Origin: Dyadobacter koreensis
GTDB taxonomy: Bacteria > Bacteroidota > Bacteroidia > Cytophagales > Spirosomataceae
DNA: 64,000 nucleotides
Assembly: GCF_900108855.1 (NCBI RefSeq)
Contig: NZ_FNXY01000010.1
Coordinates: 62,001 to 126,000, forward strand
Direction: 5' to 3'
A program made the position numbers and the translations under genes. Below are positions 54,001-62,062 of the stretch, in pieces. How positions within the stretch are numbered: the stretch's first letter is position 1; the number at the start of each line of letters is the position of its first letter. The notes below the pieces were generated by a model, which saw only the letters and a program-made list of their open reading frames with translations, made no database searches and had not been told where the DNA came from.

Positions 54001-54394
54001 TACCCAACGCGGTAACGACAACTTCATTCAGCTGCTTCAAATCGGATACTAGAACGATATCCAGAGTTTTACGTCCGTTTACCTGTACTTCCTGTGATGT
54101 GAAACCGATGAAGCTGACAACCAGTGTACCGTTTTCAGGAACATTGAGACGGTATTTCCCGTCAGCGTCCGTAGTTGTTCCGTTGTTGGAGCTTCCTTTG
54201 ACTAAAATTGAAGCTCCCGGAAGAGGGCTTCCATCATCTTTCGAAGTGATCACGCCGGATATTTCAATATCGGCTGTTTTAGAGAATTGTTTGACCGGCG
54301 CGGCCCTGACGAAATCCGTCGGAACGCAGAAAAACGCAATGAGTGCTGCCACGCATAAACGCTTTGGTAAAAAGGAAAAGATAGGTCGTTTCAT
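51026..54394 (-). CDS. SusC/RagA TonB-dependent transporter (pair 2)
   Basis: This 1122-residue transporter starts at the ATG at 54394, giving a signal region (RLCVAALIAFFCVPTDFVRA). Then follow a carboxypeptidase-D-like domain (ISGVITSKDDGSPLPGASIL), a SusC box (LNEVVVTALGM), plug (NVLNSLSGKVAGVQITSASG, QPLFVVDGVPVSNF, ANAAALYGYQAANGVILITT) and barrel ending NRSVGVKLNVKF. No STN domain is visible. An AraC-type regulator lies upstream on the same strand and an inverted repeat at 54472-54490 precedes the start. With SusD2 it forms a two-gene unit. Confidence 0.97.
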   Translation of the reverse strand: MKRPIFSFLPKRLCVAALIAFFCVPTDFVRAAPVKQFSKTADIEISGVITSKDDGSPLPGASILVKGSSNNGTTTDADGKYRLNVPENGTLVVSFIGFTSQEVQVNGRKTLDIVLVSDLKQLNEVVVTALGMTRQKKSLGYSIQEVKGNDLVQSNEQNVLNSLSGKVAGVQITSASGAVGSGSRIVLRGNNSFGNNQPLFVVDGVPVSNFSTDVGSGGSVDYGSAISEIDPNNIASMSVLKGANAAALYGYQAANGVILITTKNGKGSGNKMSVSYSGGFSTERPYILPKYQNQYGQGKYGEEYMWKQYQSGAITLGDIGADESLSPATYQDWAQQVGFSYKDGLGNGVNDGVDESWGPRLDAGLNIPQYNSPLDANGNRTATPWISHPNNVKDFFRTGYTIDNSLAVTNATENGDTRLAFSNQKQVGTIPNTDQKRYTIQLNTTQQLTKRLKTNALINYVRTENDNLVGQGYNSNNPMQSIGGWFGRQVDMKDLEANYEKTFANGMPYNWNNNFHDNPYFNVYNSTHGRKKDRMYGNVSATYKFHDWLTAMVRVGQDWSSERRNEITYNKSNSTLTSMADKTWGGGKFKEWQYSLSEFNADLILTGGGNIGKDFSLNYTAGANYRNNQQINSSLGADQLTVPNLFTISNTKGSPVTSMRTTMLRSNSIFGQASFGYKESLYLDLTARNDWNSTLPSDNWSYFYPSASASWVFTNMLDINPNIIRFGKLRASWASVGNGGSPYLLQAPYIANAAGFNGTTLYSISSTLPPLNLKPEKANSTEIGTELQFLNGRLGLDATYYDKVTTNQIMQVNISNSTGFEKLQLNAGEIQNKGVELQLNLGIIRKPEGFNWDMNVNWAKNSSKVNKLYEDPVTKQKLEAYTITSAWSLTVDAIPGQAYGVMRGNAFLRDEATNAIIIGSDGLPKYTSSPKVVGNVMPDWVGGITNSFSYKNLRMSFLLDMRKGGDVFSVTQWFGLQSGVLEPTVAGGIRENGLIVGQDVLKGEKVMLENGEANNIRVGARDYFQSLWGGKETAIIDGSFIKLRQIELGYTLPASLTNKVTWLKGAGLSVFAHNVALLYTHKSNVAHIDPETGFGVGNDGLGIEQYQIPSNRSVGVKLNVKF

Positions 54395-54872
54395 ACTTTT
54401 AGATAGGTTGTAACAAATGAAGTCCTTGGGCAATAGCAATTCTTCCGGAGAAAATATTTCACCGGCAATGGTATTTCCAAAATGGAAATATCAGGGAGTC
54501 GAGACCGCGCTTAGTTTACTTAATAATTGACAACAGGAGCTTGAATTGTTCATGCACATCGTGTTAGGTAAATGACTGTAAGTAATGAGTGTAAAATTAC
54601 CTTTCCCGATTTTTAAATTCTTCGTATTAATTGCCGGATAGTTTACCGATATTAACTTGGTATTAGAATTAATTTTGCGATATGTGTATTATGTAGTGAT
54701 TTATATGGAATATTTAAAAAACAGGCAAATTTAAACCTGATTTCCTTCTTATTGCATTTCAAATTTATCGGATCAAAGTTTTATACCAATAATAAAGATC
54801 CAGACAGTCAGCCGGTTGACTGCCATATAAAGTCTTCCGGAAATCATTGTTATACTATTTGATGTAAATTGT
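54395..54872. other. Intergenic region between AraC regulator and susC2
   Basis: A 478-base leader, AT-rich towards the regulator. It holds the 19-bp inverted repeat at 54472-54490. I see no ORF or clear terminator for the regulator. Confidence 0.4.
54472..54490. promoter_or_regulatory. Inverted repeat upstream of susC2
   Basis: TATTTCC (54472-54478) and GGAAATA (54484-54490) form an exact 7-bp inverted repeat with a five-base spacer, 78 bases before the susC2 ATG. It could be an operator, possibly for the AraC-type regulator encoded upstream; this is inferred from position. Confidence 0.35.
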
Positions 54873-55751
54873 TTAAAGCAGTTTTTTGAAAAAATCACGG
54901 TGGTATTCTCTTGGCGATTTGCCGATTGTCTTTTTAAAGACGCGATTAAAATTGGTAACATTATCAAAACCTGTTTGATAGGAAACATCAGAAAAACTAT
55001 CGAATTTCCCGGATACAACGATCTTACACGCTTCATTTACACGTACTTCATTCAGGAAACTTACAAATGTTTTGTCGGTGTGTTTTTTAAAATAACGGCA
55101 AAAAGCCTGTGGCGTCAGATTTGCGATTGAAGCAATTTCGCTAAGGGTAATATGGTTTTTGTAGTTACCGATTACATACTGAAAAATCTGGTCCATCCGG
55201 ATTCCTTCGACGTCAGAAATAATCTGTTCATTATTGTTTGTCGATAGCGGTTTCAGGTTTTTCAGCGTTGAAAATGATTGCAATAAATTAATAAAAGAAG
55301 AAATTCGCAGACTATCCGAACTGTTCATGATCTCAGTCATCATCTTCTTGACCATTTCGTAAGAACTTTCGGGAAGCTGCAATCCGTTATGAACACCTTC
55401 TACAAATTTCCGAATAACACCCATCTCAGGAAGTCTTAAAATATTCTGGAAAAGATGAGCGGGGTCAAAGAAGAAAGAAATTTCGTGAACGCTTTTGTTT
55501 TGCTCCGGGTCATAGTAAACTTCGTCGCTTTTGAAAACATGCGACTGATTGGCACCGATAATATAAATGTCTCCGGTCTTAAAGCGCTGCATATAATTTC
55601 CTGCAATCAGCATGCCTTCACCGGACTTGATCCAGGTAATCTGTATTTCCGGATGCCGGTGCAGGTGATTGTAGAAATGCGGGATAATATTGTCCTGAAC
55701 TACAATCGTGCTTTCTTTCGCAACGGGTATAGTGAATTGTACTACTTTCAT
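54873..55751 (-). CDS. AraC family transcriptional regulator with cupin-like N-terminus
   Basis: This 292-residue protein has an N-terminal cupin-type sensor (IIPHFYNHLHRHPEIQITWI then KSGEGMLIAGNYMQRFKTGD) and a C-terminal double helix-turn-helix (ITLSEIASIANLTPQAFCRY and FSDVSYQTGFDNVTNFNRVF then KKTIGKSPREYHR). It would bind a small ligand and activate transcription. It is on the same strand as susC2, upstream of it by 478 bases, so control of pair 2 is likely. The terminator at 55914-55948 shows that it is not read from the DUF3823 unit. Confidence 0.9.
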   Translation of the reverse strand: MKVVQFTIPVAKESTIVVQDNIIPHFYNHLHRHPEIQITWIKSGEGMLIAGNYMQRFKTGDIYIIGANQSHVFKSDEVYYDPEQNKSVHEISFFFDPAHLFQNILRLPEMGVIRKFVEGVHNGLQLPESSYEMVKKMMTEIMNSSDSLRISSFINLLQSFSTLKNLKPLSTNNNEQIISDVEGIRMDQIFQYVIGNYKNHITLSEIASIANLTPQAFCRYFKKHTDKTFVSFLNEVRVNEACKIVVSGKFDSFSDVSYQTGFDNVTNFNRVFKKTIGKSPREYHRDFFKKLL

Positions 55752-55913
55752 CGGGTAGATAATTTAGTAGGCGGCCTGTGTTGATGTGCTAACTTACCAG
55801 TTTCAGGATTAAAAAACACCTTAAATGGTCTAAAATTATCTGAAAAGTTTATTGATTTGGTAATTATAGGTTAAAATAGGTTTGTTTTTGCACTTTGATA
55901 AGATTTAAGAAAA

Positions 55914-55948
55914 AACTGCGAGGTATAGCTCAGCTATAACTCGCAGTT
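55914..55948 (-). terminator. Terminator after the susCD3-DUF3823 unit
   Basis: AACTGCGAG/CTCGCAGTT (outer) and TATAGCT/AGCTATA (inner) form a long near-perfect hairpin 25 bases beyond the DUF3823 stop, followed on the minus strand by T-rich DNA. Confidence 0.75.
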
Positions 55949-55972
55949 AGTGTTATTCATAAATCGGGAAAT

Positions 55973-56653
55973 TTATTTCAGCGCTATTTTTTGCGGTGCT
56001 CCGAAGATCATTTCACCAACGCCGGCGGTTTTAACGCCAATTCTGACAAATACATAATCGCGGCTCGCCAGAGCGGCGGAAAGGTTCGCTGTTAATGTTA
56101 CAGGTTTGGTAAGATCGGTCAAATCTGCGGCTACTTTCTGAGCATTTCCTGCATTGTTGTTGGCGTCTACAATCGTCGTCGTTCCAACATATAAATTGAC
56201 CCGTTCAATTTGACGGCTCGTATTCACCTGCTGCAAATTAAAAGTAGCCGAAACCGCTTGTTCTCCTTTTTGATAACTATCATTTCTGATTACAAAATAG
56301 GGCGTAACCGGGACATCAAGTTCAAGAGAGCCTTTCAGTTGTACATCAATTGAATCTGAATTATCAATCCAGGGACCATTGCCACGCAGCCTGACGAGCT
56401 TATAATTTCCATCGAAAAGGCTTGCAGAAAATGTTCCGTCCTGTTCTACGTAAACGGGGATCTTTGTAAACAACTGATATCCGCGTTGCCATAGTTCCAA
56501 CTGAACGCCGTTTGATCGAACCCCGATTAATTGTCCGTCATGAACAATTCTTCCTTTTAAAACTGATTTTGGCTGCTGATAATTATCTTTTTCGCATCCA
56601 GTCAGGGCGATTGCCGAAGCCATCATGAATAATGCTATCAATGTCGTTTTCAT
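55973..56653 (-). CDS. DUF3823 lipoprotein associated with SusCD pair 3
   Basis: This 226-residue lipoprotein has the signal MKTTLIALFMMASAIALTGC and the DUF3823 opening KSVLKGRIVHDGQLIGVRSN, then an Ig-like beta region (GVQLELWQRGYQLFTKIPVY; DGNYKLVRLRGNGPWID). DUF3823 proteins are usually the last gene of a SusCD set and are thought to be surface ligand-binding components. It follows SusD3 with only 5 bases between, so it is the third gene of one operon. The ligand is unknown. Confidence 0.9.
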   Translation of the reverse strand: MKTTLIALFMMASAIALTGCEKDNYQQPKSVLKGRIVHDGQLIGVRSNGVQLELWQRGYQLFTKIPVYVEQDGTFSASLFDGNYKLVRLRGNGPWIDNSDSIDVQLKGSLELDVPVTPYFVIRNDSYQKGEQAVSATFNLQQVNTSRQIERVNLYVGTTTIVDANNNAGNAQKVAADLTDLTKPVTLTANLSAALASRDYVFVRIGVKTAGVGEMIFGAPQKIALK

Positions 56654-56658
56654 ATCGA

Positions 56659-58509
56659 TTAATGGAATGGATTACGGACGATTTTTGGATTATTGTCTAT
56701 AATAAGCTGCTCAATGGATGAATAATAATTCCCCATTTGGAAGAAACGCGGAGCGCGGAAACGTGGCGCGACAAGTTTGTCAAATACGTATTTTCCATGA
56801 GTAGGATGTCCTGGACGAACAACTCGGTAAGGATAAAGTGCATAAATTACCGCATCAGGATTGGACGCATTTCCGTTCCAGACCTCATGCGCAATCCGCC
56901 AGCGTTTCAAATCCCATACGCGATGATCTTCGAAAGCAAGTTCAACGCGGCGTTCATTTTGAAGCTTTTCAATCGAAAGTGTTTTCAAGCTATTTGCACC
57001 AAAACCAGCTCTCTCACGGACAACATTGACATATTTCAAAGCGTCAGCAGTTTTACCCAATTCGAGAGCAGCTTCACTTGCGTTCAGGTAGATTTCACCT
57101 AATCTAAAACGTACCCACCACATATCGCTGCGGATACCACGGGTGCTGGACATTGCGGTTTGGTCAACATATTTTCGAAGATAAAATCCTGAGTTGGTTA
57201 CCTCTGTCTGCGAACGTTGCGGCCCGGAAGATCCTGTTAACAAACCTCCGTCTTCATAAGTAGAACCAAGCGTATTGGACTCGACATTCTGAAAACTATT
57301 CGTTGTCGTATTCCATAATTTCACCCCTGCCTGAATTTGAACCGGAATACCTCTGAACGAAGTCCCCGGATAGATGATAGTCCCGTAAAGCCGTGCATCT
57401 TTGTTTGCGAAAATATCTTGCAGGTTGTCGTAATAAACATAGTCGGAACCAGCTGAATTCTTCGTACGCAATTCACCGGAAGTCCCGTCCAGATATTCAT
57501 AATCTTCTACCAGGTTCAATGAAGGGGTTATGGACGATGAGGAAAGGTTGTCTTCCCGGACGTTTCTGGCAATATTATCATACGTGAATCCGTGTCTCTT
57601 GTCTTTGCTCGTTAAATAATCTTGAGCAAGAATAACTTCCTGATTGGCCGTTTTTTTAGTAATTGCGTCATAAAAATTTTCACCCAGGTTTGGATTCGTT
57701 TTATAGAGTCTGTACACGCCGCTGTTGATGATTTCTTCTGAGGCTTCAAGAGCTTTTGTGTAGTAGTCAGCTGCTCTCGCGGCTGGAATACCCACTTCTC
57801 CACCTGGTGTTGAGATCGGGGACGCCATTTTGCTGTTATACTTTGCGATCGATCCGGCGTACAGCATGGCGCGGCTTTTCAGTGCCATTGCCGTAAATTT
57901 GTTGGCACGCGTATTGCTTCCAGCATTTCCAAGCTGATCCTTAATGGCATCCAGTTCCGATGCAATAAAATCGTAAACTTCCTCTTCTTTGTTTCTAGGT
58001 TGCTGCAAGTAAGACGGGTCGCCATTAAAATCATAGATCAATTGCTTGGTAACGATCGGCACACCGCCCATTCTTTTTACGTGATCGAAATAAACGAAAG
58101 CTCTTACGAAACGCAATTCGGCAGAAAACTGGCTTTTTTGAGTTGCTGATAGTTTCGTACTGAACTTCTCGATATTTTCCAGTGCAAGATTAATATCACG
58201 AATTAACCCATAATCCCACAGGCGCCAGCGGTCAAAAGGATAGGAGATGATGTTGTTTCTTCCGTCGTCGTTGTTTGACCACATGGCTTCGTCATACGCT
58301 GAAAATTCTGCCCAGCCGGTATTCAAAGTTGTGTGCGCCGGCAGACGATCATAATAATTAGCGAGCAAACCAGTGATCAATTTCGGATCATTCCATATCT
58401 GATCTTCCAGAATTAAATTTTGCGGTTGTCTGTCCAGCCAGTTCTCGGCACATCCCGAAAGGAAAAAAAGCAAGAGAACGAAAGATGTATATTTTGATAT
58501 TCTTTTCAT
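56659..58509 (-). CDS. SusD/RagB family outer-membrane lipoprotein (pair 3)
   Basis: Starting at 58509, just past the susC3 stop, gives 616 residues. The signal MKRISKYTSFVLLLFFLSGC has a lipobox LSGC and is followed by AENWLDRQPQNLILEDQIW. The helical repeats (AELRFVRAFVYFDHVKRMGG) and C-terminal RagB blocks (RFRLGEIYLNASEAALELGK; ERRVELAFEDHRVWDLKRWR) are clear. An earlier Met at 58545 lies inside susC3. It forms an operon with SusC3 (susC3 stop overlaps the region by 11 bases) and DUF3823. Confidence 0.95.
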   Translation of the reverse strand: MKRISKYTSFVLLLFFLSGCAENWLDRQPQNLILEDQIWNDPKLITGLLANYYDRLPAHTTLNTGWAEFSAYDEAMWSNNDDGRNNIISYPFDRWRLWDYGLIRDINLALENIEKFSTKLSATQKSQFSAELRFVRAFVYFDHVKRMGGVPIVTKQLIYDFNGDPSYLQQPRNKEEEVYDFIASELDAIKDQLGNAGSNTRANKFTAMALKSRAMLYAGSIAKYNSKMASPISTPGGEVGIPAARAADYYTKALEASEEIINSGVYRLYKTNPNLGENFYDAITKKTANQEVILAQDYLTSKDKRHGFTYDNIARNVREDNLSSSSITPSLNLVEDYEYLDGTSGELRTKNSAGSDYVYYDNLQDIFANKDARLYGTIIYPGTSFRGIPVQIQAGVKLWNTTTNSFQNVESNTLGSTYEDGGLLTGSSGPQRSQTEVTNSGFYLRKYVDQTAMSSTRGIRSDMWWVRFRLGEIYLNASEAALELGKTADALKYVNVVRERAGFGANSLKTLSIEKLQNERRVELAFEDHRVWDLKRWRIAHEVWNGNASNPDAVIYALYPYRVVRPGHPTHGKYVFDKLVAPRFRAPRFFQMGNYYSSIEQLIIDNNPKIVRNPFH

Positions 58510-58519
58510 AAAAACCAGA

Positions 58520-61500
58520 TTAAAAAGTAAGATTGAAACCAACATTCAACAAGCGCTGCTGTGGATATACCAAGGCATTTCCTGACGAGATTTCAGGGTC
58601 GATCTCATATTTTTTTACATTATCAAGAGAGAATAAATTGGTCGCATTGACATACAGACGAAGCCCCGACAAACCAATTTTTTTCGCAAGTTTCTGATCG
58701 AAATTATAACCAAATTCTATGTTCCGAAGACGGATATAACGCACGTTCGTAATCCAGAAATCACTTTTACGGAAGTTAACATGGCTTGTATTATCTTTTC
58801 GCAAAGCTGGATAGGTTCCCGGGATCCATTTGCTGTTCGGATCGAACGGATCCTCGCGATGCCAGCGATCTTCGAGCATAAAATGGGGAGAAGTTCCGTT
58901 GTTTTGATAAGGTATTTTCAACTCCCAGTTTCTCTGGAAACTTTGCATAGATGCACCGGCGAAATCGAAAAACAGTGAAAATCCTTTGTAGGCGAGACTT
59001 CCGTTAAAGGCAAAACTAAGGTATGGGTTAGCGCCTTCGGCATATCCGATTGGTCTTTCGTCCAGCTCGTTGATGATACCGTCATCATTTATGTCTTTGT
59101 AAATAAAATCACCAGGCAACTGCGTTCTGTTTCCTTGTCCGTCGTTATCAACGGTATGATTTTCGATATCCTGCTGAGACTGGAACTGGCCTTCTACCTG
59201 ATAACCCCAGTTGATGTTTCCCCAGCGGTCAACAAAAGAACTCCGATATTCATTGTAAGAATTTCCAAACCTTGGTTTATAAAAATCCAGATCTTTTCGA
59301 CGAGACAGAGTAGCGTTGGCACTGAAAGTATAATCTACCTGGCCCGCAGAACTTTTGTACGTAAGAACAGCTTCAATACCTTTATTCACATCTGAATTAA
59401 GGTTTTCGTTTGGCAACGTATAGCCAACCTCGGATGGAAGCAAGACATCATAACGAGCTGCTGGCAACCCTTCACGTTTGCGCTGGAAAATGTCTACCTG
59501 ACCATTCAGTTTTCCGCCCATAAAACCAAAATCAATCCCGAAGTTGGTGGAAACATTGGTAATCCAGGATAGCGTAGTCACTGGCAAACCTCTTGGGCGC
59601 ACCCCAATGTTATAAGCTCCGTCAAAAATGGCACTTCCCTGCAAGAAATTATATCCTGGTAAATAACTGAATGGATCAACGACAAACGGATCGTTTGGAA
59701 GGTGCGTCAAACGGTCGCTACCAGTCCTGCCATAGGAAGCACGGATTTTAAGGTTGCTAAATACATTTTCCAGTTTCCCCTTGAAGAAATTCTCTTCTGA
59801 AATACGCCATCCAGCCGATACGCCCGGGAAGAAACCGAAGCGTTTTCCGGGGGCATAAAGGAAAGATCCATCATAGCGTCCCACTGCTTCTACAAGATAT
59901 TTTTGTTTAAAAGCATAATTTACCCGACCAATATATCCGGCCCGCGCCTCTGTGCTCCATTCATCCAATAGATAATCCTGGTTGGCGAAAGACATCAAAG
60001 GAATGTAATTATTGGGTGGTACCGTGTGGACGATCATATAGGTATTTACATTATCAGACTGCTCATAAGCACCAACCGCTGAGATTTCATGATCACCAAA
60101 AGTCTTGTTATAGCTTAGCTGAAATTGAGCAAAACGGTCAACGATATTACGCTTGCGCCGCTCCCTCCACGGGTTCTGGTTTCCACCACCTACGACGACA
60201 TCGTACGTATCTTTTTCGGCGTTGTAAGTGTATGCGTCATACGTGTATTCAAAACCGTCGAAGTCGAAATTGGTAAAACCATAGGAGTATGTTCCTTTGG
60301 CTTTTAAACCAAAACCAAAATCATATTCTGCAAAAAAGTTGCCTTTTACAACGCGAGTTAATTCATCAATATAGCCTGTAATTTCCTTGGTATAAGTTGC
60401 AGGATTGACGTTGACATTATGCGTTTGGTTGATATAATTCGGGTTGTCATTCGCATAAGGACGTTCCGTTGGCCACATGGTGAAAATACTAAGAAACGGA
60501 TTGAAGTAATCGTCAAGACCCGGAACTCCAACCTGGGATCTGTTTTCGATACGGCCGTTGATCTGAGTTCCGACTTTCAGTTTTTTGGTGATATGTGCTT
60601 CGATATTTGCCTGAACGTTGGTTCTTCTGAACTTATAATCTTTGATCAGAGCGTCCTGATTCAGCTGTCCGAAAGACAGGTAATAATTTATTCTCTCGGT
60701 TCCGCCTGATACGTTTGCATTCCCGTAGTATTGCGGAACATTCGGGCGCATCACCATTTTGTAGTAATCAAAACTCTGATATCCTTTTTCAGTTCCGGTT
60801 TTCCATTTTGCCAGTTCTTCCGGCGTGATAGAAGGCGTGCGGCCCTGGTTCACGTCCGATTCAACCAATCCGCGCATATGCTGATAAGCGTTGGCAGGCT
60901 TTGGATAACGGGTAAAATTTTGCAACCCGTAGTAACCTGAGAGATTAATTTTTGCTGGCCCATCGCCTGCTTTTCCTCTTTTGGTTGTGACCAGGATCAC
61001 ACCATTAGCTGCCCTTAAACCGTAGATTGCGGCAGAAGCATCTTTCAGAATTGAAACGCTTTCGATATCGTTTTGACCTAAATTATTAAAATTGGTCGCG
61101 TCAGAAGGAATTCCGTCGATTACATAAAGAGGTGTTCCCATGTTACGTATCTGAATCGAGGTCGAATTTCCAGGACGGGCGTCTGCCTTCCGGGCTGTAA
61201 TTCCCTGCACCCGACCAACCAACGCATCGGATGTGCCAATCGAGGGTGTTCTGATCAGATCTTTTGCCTGGATATTACTAACGGCCCCAGTCACTGTGGC
61301 GGCAGATTGGGTTCCGTACCCAACTACGATCACTTCCCGAAGTTCTTCATTACTTGGAACCATTACAACTTTGATGGTAGACTGGTTTCCAATGGCAACA
61401 TCCTGGGAGGTATAGCCAATAAATGAGAACGTGAGGGTTTGCGCATCATTTGGAATGTTCAATACATAAGCACCGTCGGCGCCGCTGCTGGTTCCAATGG

Positions 61501-61735
61501 ATGTGCCCTTCACAACAATACTTACGCCCGGAAGCGGATTGCTGTTCTCATCCACGATTGAGCCTGAAATGGTTTTATCAATGTAATTTTTTACCTCATA
61601 AGTGATGATGGTTTTACTGGTATTTTTCGAATTATTTAGCGCAAATGCGCCCTGTGGGCCGAAACAGGCAGCTGCCAGGAAAACGCCGAGGGTTTGGGAA
61701 ATACCCCATTCCGGATATCCGTTACGTTTTTTCAT
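58520..61735 (-). CDS. SusC/RagA TonB-dependent transporter (pair 3)
   Basis: This 1071-residue transporter has an N-terminal signal (SQTLGVFLAAACFGPQGAFA), carboxypeptidase-D-like domain (ISGSIVDENSNPLPGVSIVV), SusC box (LREVIVVGYGTQ), plug (SDALVGRVQGITARKADARP, TPLYVIDGIPSDATN, ASAAIYGLRAANGVILVTT) and barrel, ending RLLNVGFNLTF. It is the first gene of the susC3-susD3-DUF3823 unit. No regulator for this set is visible in the window. Confidence 0.97.
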   Translation of the reverse strand: MKKRNGYPEWGISQTLGVFLAAACFGPQGAFALNNSKNTSKTIITYEVKNYIDKTISGSIVDENSNPLPGVSIVVKGTSIGTSSGADGAYVLNIPNDAQTLTFSFIGYTSQDVAIGNQSTIKVVMVPSNEELREVIVVGYGTQSAATVTGAVSNIQAKDLIRTPSIGTSDALVGRVQGITARKADARPGNSTSIQIRNMGTPLYVIDGIPSDATNFNNLGQNDIESVSILKDASAAIYGLRAANGVILVTTKRGKAGDGPAKINLSGYYGLQNFTRYPKPANAYQHMRGLVESDVNQGRTPSITPEELAKWKTGTEKGYQSFDYYKMVMRPNVPQYYGNANVSGGTERINYYLSFGQLNQDALIKDYKFRRTNVQANIEAHITKKLKVGTQINGRIENRSQVGVPGLDDYFNPFLSIFTMWPTERPYANDNPNYINQTHNVNVNPATYTKEITGYIDELTRVVKGNFFAEYDFGFGLKAKGTYSYGFTNFDFDGFEYTYDAYTYNAEKDTYDVVVGGGNQNPWRERRKRNIVDRFAQFQLSYNKTFGDHEISAVGAYEQSDNVNTYMIVHTVPPNNYIPLMSFANQDYLLDEWSTEARAGYIGRVNYAFKQKYLVEAVGRYDGSFLYAPGKRFGFFPGVSAGWRISEENFFKGKLENVFSNLKIRASYGRTGSDRLTHLPNDPFVVDPFSYLPGYNFLQGSAIFDGAYNIGVRPRGLPVTTLSWITNVSTNFGIDFGFMGGKLNGQVDIFQRKREGLPAARYDVLLPSEVGYTLPNENLNSDVNKGIEAVLTYKSSAGQVDYTFSANATLSRRKDLDFYKPRFGNSYNEYRSSFVDRWGNINWGYQVEGQFQSQQDIENHTVDNDGQGNRTQLPGDFIYKDINDDGIINELDERPIGYAEGANPYLSFAFNGSLAYKGFSLFFDFAGASMQSFQRNWELKIPYQNNGTSPHFMLEDRWHREDPFDPNSKWIPGTYPALRKDNTSHVNFRKSDFWITNVRYIRLRNIEFGYNFDQKLAKKIGLSGLRLYVNATNLFSLDNVKKYEIDPEISSGNALVYPQQRLLNVGFNLTF

Positions 61736-62030
61736 TGTGTAAAAAATTAAAATGAGAGATGAGATAGTAATTTTAATTATTAGTGTGTATTTGTATAGAT
61801 CAAGAAAATATTGAATTAATTACATTTGAAATTGGCTGTACCTTTCCTGTTGCAACATTCCCGTAGAAACAGTGCTGATGAGGCGATTGCGGTTTATAAT
61901 GAGGGTTTTATTAACCTAATTTTTGAACGTATCAGATAAACGTTCAGGCAATGATATGTGAAGTTATTTTCATAGGCGAGAGATGTTTGGTTGAATGACG
62001 CGTATTAAAAGGTAATAGCATATAATTAAA
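61736..62030. other. Intergenic region upstream of susC3
   Basis: Nearly 300 bases of AT-rich leader between susC3 and the terminator of the next gene. I find no convincing repeat, ORF or promoter box. Confidence 0.4.
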
Positions 62031-62056
62031 CTGGCCGTTGCCGGAGCAACGGCCAG
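62031..62056 (-). terminator. Terminator of the cupredoxin-domain gene
   Basis: An exact 11-bp stem (CTGGCCGTTGC / GCAACGGCCAG) with a CGGA loop, followed on the minus strand by a T-rich stretch, lies 7 bases beyond the stop at 62063. Confidence 0.85.
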
Positions 62057-62062
62057 CGAAAT